DNA of 26,731 bases from CAZPWQ01 sp964590495. Lineage in GTDB: Bacteria > Bacteroidota > Rhodothermia > Balneolales > Balneolaceae. The stretch is from the NCBI GenBank assembly GCA_964590495.1, contig CAZPWQ010000045.1:1-26731 (forward strand), given 5' to 3'. Under the pieces are notes generated by a model. It had not been told where the DNA came from. It did not search any database and was given only the letters and a program-made list of their open reading frames with translations. Position 1 is the stretch's first letter. Every line of letters begins with the position of its first letter. Of the stretch, positions 24,382-26,731 are shown one piece after another. The translations under genes and the position numbers were made by a program.

Positions 24382-24870
24382 TTACCAGCGTAACTCGGTT
24401 TTTTTTATTATCAATCGTGGTGCCCCGGAGATCAGCTGTGCGATCGATTCGCCCGATTTGGGATCTATCCATTCCGGCATAACCTCCGCCAACGGCTTTA
24501 GCACGAACAAACGCTTCTGATATTCGGGATGGGGAATGATAAGATTATCCGTTTGAATCACCAAGTCGCCGTAGGAAATTATGTCCAGATCGATCGTGCG
24601 GGCACTCCAGCGGGGCTGATCGGATGACCGGCCGTGTTGTCGTTCGAATTCCTTGAACTTATTGATCAGCGGAACAGGATTCTCGTTGGTCGTCACTACC
24701 ACGACAGCATTCATAAAATTCCGGCTGGAAGGCCCGACCGGTTCGGTGAGATAAATAGAGGAGTGTTGCAATTCGGTTTTCGAAAGGCCGGATAAAAAAG
24801 CTTTGGCATCTTTCATGTGCCGGTGGCGGTCTCCCACATTGGAGCCGAGCGCGACGACTACCGTTGCCAT
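24382..24870 (-). CDS. folK: 6-hydroxymethyl-7,8-dihydropterin pyrophosphokinase
   Basis: The 162-residue enzyme transfers pyrophosphate from ATP to hydroxymethyldihydropterin in folate synthesis. Signatures are VALGSNVGDR at the N-terminus, RWSARTIDLDIISYGD (catalytic Asp pair) and IPHPEYQKRLFVLKPLAE. It overlaps folB by 13 bases, which couples translation of two consecutive pathway enzymes. Confidence 0.95.
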   Translation of the reverse strand: MATVVVALGSNVGDRHRHMKDAKAFLSGLSKTELQHSSIYLTEPVGPSSRNFMNAVVVVTTNENPVPLINKFKEFERQHGRSSDQPRWSARTIDLDIISYGDLVIQTDNLIIPHPEYQKRLFVLKPLAEVMPEWIDPKSGESIAQLISGAPRLIIKKTELRW

Positions 24871-25217
24871 ATCATCTGTATTTCTGAATATTCTGTTTTA
24901 ACATCCAGCGGCGGGTTAATTTTTCGAACGGAGACTTCTAGTTTTTGTACATGAGTGAACCGCTCAAACAATTGATCGCCGATACGCTCCGTGAGTGTTT
25001 CTATCAGTTTAACTGAAGGACCTTCCATAACCGAGCGTACCGTTTCAGCGGCTTGCTGGTAGTCGATCGTATCGGCAAGATCGTCGGAGGAAGCCGCCTT
25101 TCGCAAATCAGCTGAAAAAACCAGGTCAACCTCAAAGTTATTGCCATTTTGCCGTTCCTCCTCATAATACCCGTGATACCCCCGAAACTTCAGTCCTTTG
25201 AGCGTAAGAATATCCAT
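24858..25217 (-). CDS. folB: Dihydroneopterin aldolase
   Basis: The 119-residue enzyme converts dihydroneopterin to hydroxymethyldihydropterin, the substrate of FolK. Signatures are LKGLKFRGYHGYYEEERQNG at the start, DTIDYQQAAETV, KLIETLTERIG and VSVRKINPPL. It is the first gene of the folB-folK-kinase-DUF4834 run and lies 120 bases after the dnaA stop. Confidence 0.95.
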   Translation of the reverse strand: MDILTLKGLKFRGYHGYYEEERQNGNNFEVDLVFSADLRKAASSDDLADTIDYQQAAETVRSVMEGPSVKLIETLTERIGDQLFERFTHVQKLEVSVRKINPPLDVKTEYSEIQMIWQR

Positions 25218-25337
25218 ATTTAATAATGTAATCTGAAATTATAACAAAAGGAATCGGGTATAAAATACAGGACAAAGTTAACTTTAGGAAGGAGCTACCG
25301 AACTAATTCAAAATTCAACATTTAAAATTTAACACTT
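25218..25337. other. Spacer between dnaA and folB with wandering-repeat text
   Basis: AT-rich. Positions 25302-25333 hold repeats of attcaaaatt/atttaaaattt words, which on the minus strand follow dnaA. I see no DnaA-box cluster and no clear terminator. Confidence 0.35.
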
Positions 25338-26731
25338 CTACAGCGTTGCTACTTCAATCTTTTGGTGTAGTTCGTCAACAATTCGCTTATGCTTTGCAGT
25401 AGTCTGCATACGTTCTTCCACGGTGGAGATGGCATGAATAACCGTAGAGTGGTCCCTTCCGCCAAAATGCAGCCCGATCGTTTTGAGGCTTGAATCGGTA
25501 AACTTCTTGGACAGGTACATCGCTATCTGGCGCGCTTCTACAATCTCCTGCTTCCGGGTTTTTTCACGGACCTTGTTGGTATCGATTCCAAAATATTCGC
25601 ACACATAATTCTGGATCTGCTCGATACTGATCGTCGTATGTGATTCCTTGATCATGTCTTTCAAAACCCGCTTTGCCATCTGGGGCTCGATCTCATCAAC
25701 ATGCTGGAGAGAGGCAAATGCCAGCAGTTTGATGATGGCGCCTTCCAGATCACGGACATTCGACTTGAAATTATGGGCGATAAATTCCAGTACATCATAT
25801 GAAAGCTCAATGCCGTTATCATTGGCCTTTCGTTCCAGGATAGCATAACGCGTTTCATATTCCGGCACCTGCAGGTCGGCACTGAGCCCCCAGCTGAACC
25901 GTGAGATAAGCCGCTCTTCGATATCCGGGATTTCTCGCGGTGCGCGGTCGCTGCTCAGGATGATCTGCTTGCCGTCCTGGTGGAGGGCGTTGAATATGTG
26001 GAAGAATTCCTCCTGCGTTTTCTCCTTGCCGCTAAAAAACTGAATGTCATCAACGATCAGCACATCAATCTGCCGGTAGAACATAGTGAATTCACTGGCG
26101 CGGTTATTCCGTATCGCCTGCACAAATTCGTTGGTGAAGCTTTCCGAGGATATATAAAGAACGGCAATTTCGTTGCCAAATTCCTGCTTTACCTTATTAC
26201 CGATACTCTGGATAAGATGTGTTTTACCAAGACCGGTGCCTCCGTAAATGAAAAAAGGATTGAAGGAGTTGCTTCCCGGATTTTCGGCGATAGCCATTGC
26301 GGCGGACCGGGCCAGGCGGTTGCAGTCGCCTTCCACATATCGTTCAAAAACATAATTGGAATTCAGATTGGAGTCGATCTTTGTTTTTCGAATACCGGGA
26401 ATAACGAACGGATTTTCAATCTTGCCCGGACTGTATTCCGAGTAACCGTTTATGTCCTGTTCTTTATTCGGTGGCATAGGTCTCTGCGGTAAACGCACTG
26501 ATCGATTATCCTCTTTGTTATCTGATTTTTCCAACACAACAGAATATTCCAATTTCCCGTCTTTACCCAAAACTTTTGAAAGGGTAGACCGGAGCATACC
26601 ATAATAATGTTCTTCAAGCCACTCATACCAAAATTGACTTGGCACCTGAATGGTGAGCGTATTGTCTTCAAGCTTTACAGGATCAATCGGTTCAAACCAC
26701 GACTTATACTTTTGATAGCTGATATTGTCCT
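25338..26731 (-). CDS. dnaA: Chromosomal replication initiator DnaA (5' end outside window)
   Basis: The minus-strand frame is open to the window edge. The visible 464 codons begin in domain I (YQKYKSWFEPIDPVKLEDN, then SQFWYEWLEEHYYG). The AAA+ domain has Walker A GGTGLGKTHL, Walker B VLIVDDIQFFSGKE and arginine-rich sensor text IEERLISRFSWG. Domain IV carries the DNA-binding signature around KKFTDSSLKTIGLHFGGRDHSTV. It initiates replication at oriC. A GTG at 26645 could be mistaken for the start, but domain I clearly continues upstream of it. Confidence 0.97.
   Translation of the reverse strand, partial: DNISYQKYKSWFEPIDPVKLEDNTLTIQVPSQFWYEWLEEHYYGMLRSTLSKVLGKDGKLEYSVVLEKSDNKEDNRSVRLPQRPMPPNKEQDINGYSEYSPGKIENPFVIPGIRKTKIDSNLNSNYVFERYVEGDCNRLARSAAMAIAENPGSNSFNPFFIYGGTGLGKTHLIQSIGNKVKQEFGNEIAVLYISSESFTNEFVQAIRNNRASEFTMFYRQIDVLIVDDIQFFSGKEKTQEEFFHIFNALHQDGKQIILSSDRAPREIPDIEERLISRFSWGLSADLQVPEYETRYAILERKANDNGIELSYDVLEFIAHNFKSNVRDLEGAIIKLLAFASLQHVDEIEPQMAKRVLKDMIKESHTTISIEQIQNYVCEYFGIDTNKVREKTRKQEIVEARQIAMYLSKKFTDSSLKTIGLHFGGRDHSTVIHAISTVEERMQTTAKHKRIVDELHQKIEVATL

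Noticed and set aside
25218..25337. oriC next to dnaA
   Set aside because: No cluster of TTATCCACA-type boxes was seen in the spacer; an origin could lie upstream of dnaA beyond the window.
25338..26645. Complete dnaA starting at GTG 26645
   Set aside because: The frame continues upstream with typical DnaA domain I text to the window edge, so the gene is partial here.

Overview
The window looks like chromosome of a member of the Bacteroidota/Balneolota group. It has a SusC/SusD pair, Bacteroidota-type lipoprotein leaders, a DUF4834-like small protein, weak Shine-Dalgarno signals, and core genes (dnaA, folB, folK, a deoxynucleoside kinase). This is read from the sequence alone; no database search was run.

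Layout. (1) 1-896: one intact zinc-ribbon SAM methyltransferase gene (copy A). (2) 897-17401: an AraC-type regulator divergent from a long plus-strand cluster. The cluster encodes SusC, SusD, an FG-GAP/ASPIC lipoprotein, a haem-binding PSCyt1-DUF1549-DUF1553 protein, a Tat-type DUF1501 lipoprotein, a TIM-barrel isomerase/epimerase-like protein with a Tat-like leader, and a membrane DUF2231-cytochrome-LRR fusion. I read it as a TonB-dependent uptake system joined to an exported, haem-containing processing module. The substrate is unknown and there is no classical glycoside hydrolase. (3) 17402-20798: a 5'-truncated, frameshifted copy of the methyltransferase 3' end (copy B), then an AT-rich segment with an orphan asparagine-synthase/lasso-cyclase-like gene, a 38-codon ORF and an internally deleted AlbA_2-type regulator, then a second 3' fragment (copy C). 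B and C share a perfect 198-bp direct repeat. (4) 20799-22445: remnants of 3' gene ends around one intact beta-propeller gene. (5) 22464-22583: tRNA-Leu(GAG) and its terminator, minus strand. (6) 22584-26731: conserved minus-strand core genes, namely a TPR protein, DUF4834-like protein, deoxynucleoside kinase, folK, folB and dnaA (5' end outside the window).

The most unusual architecture is the three co-oriented copies of one methyltransferase 3' end, at about 505-802, 17510-17814 and 20599-20798. They bracket first the whole uptake/redox cluster and then the AT-rich cyclase segment. Gene-end copies acting as repeated recombination or integration sites would explain this, although no integrase or transposase gene is visible. 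The strongest candidate for an undescribed biochemical system is the 897-17401 cluster.
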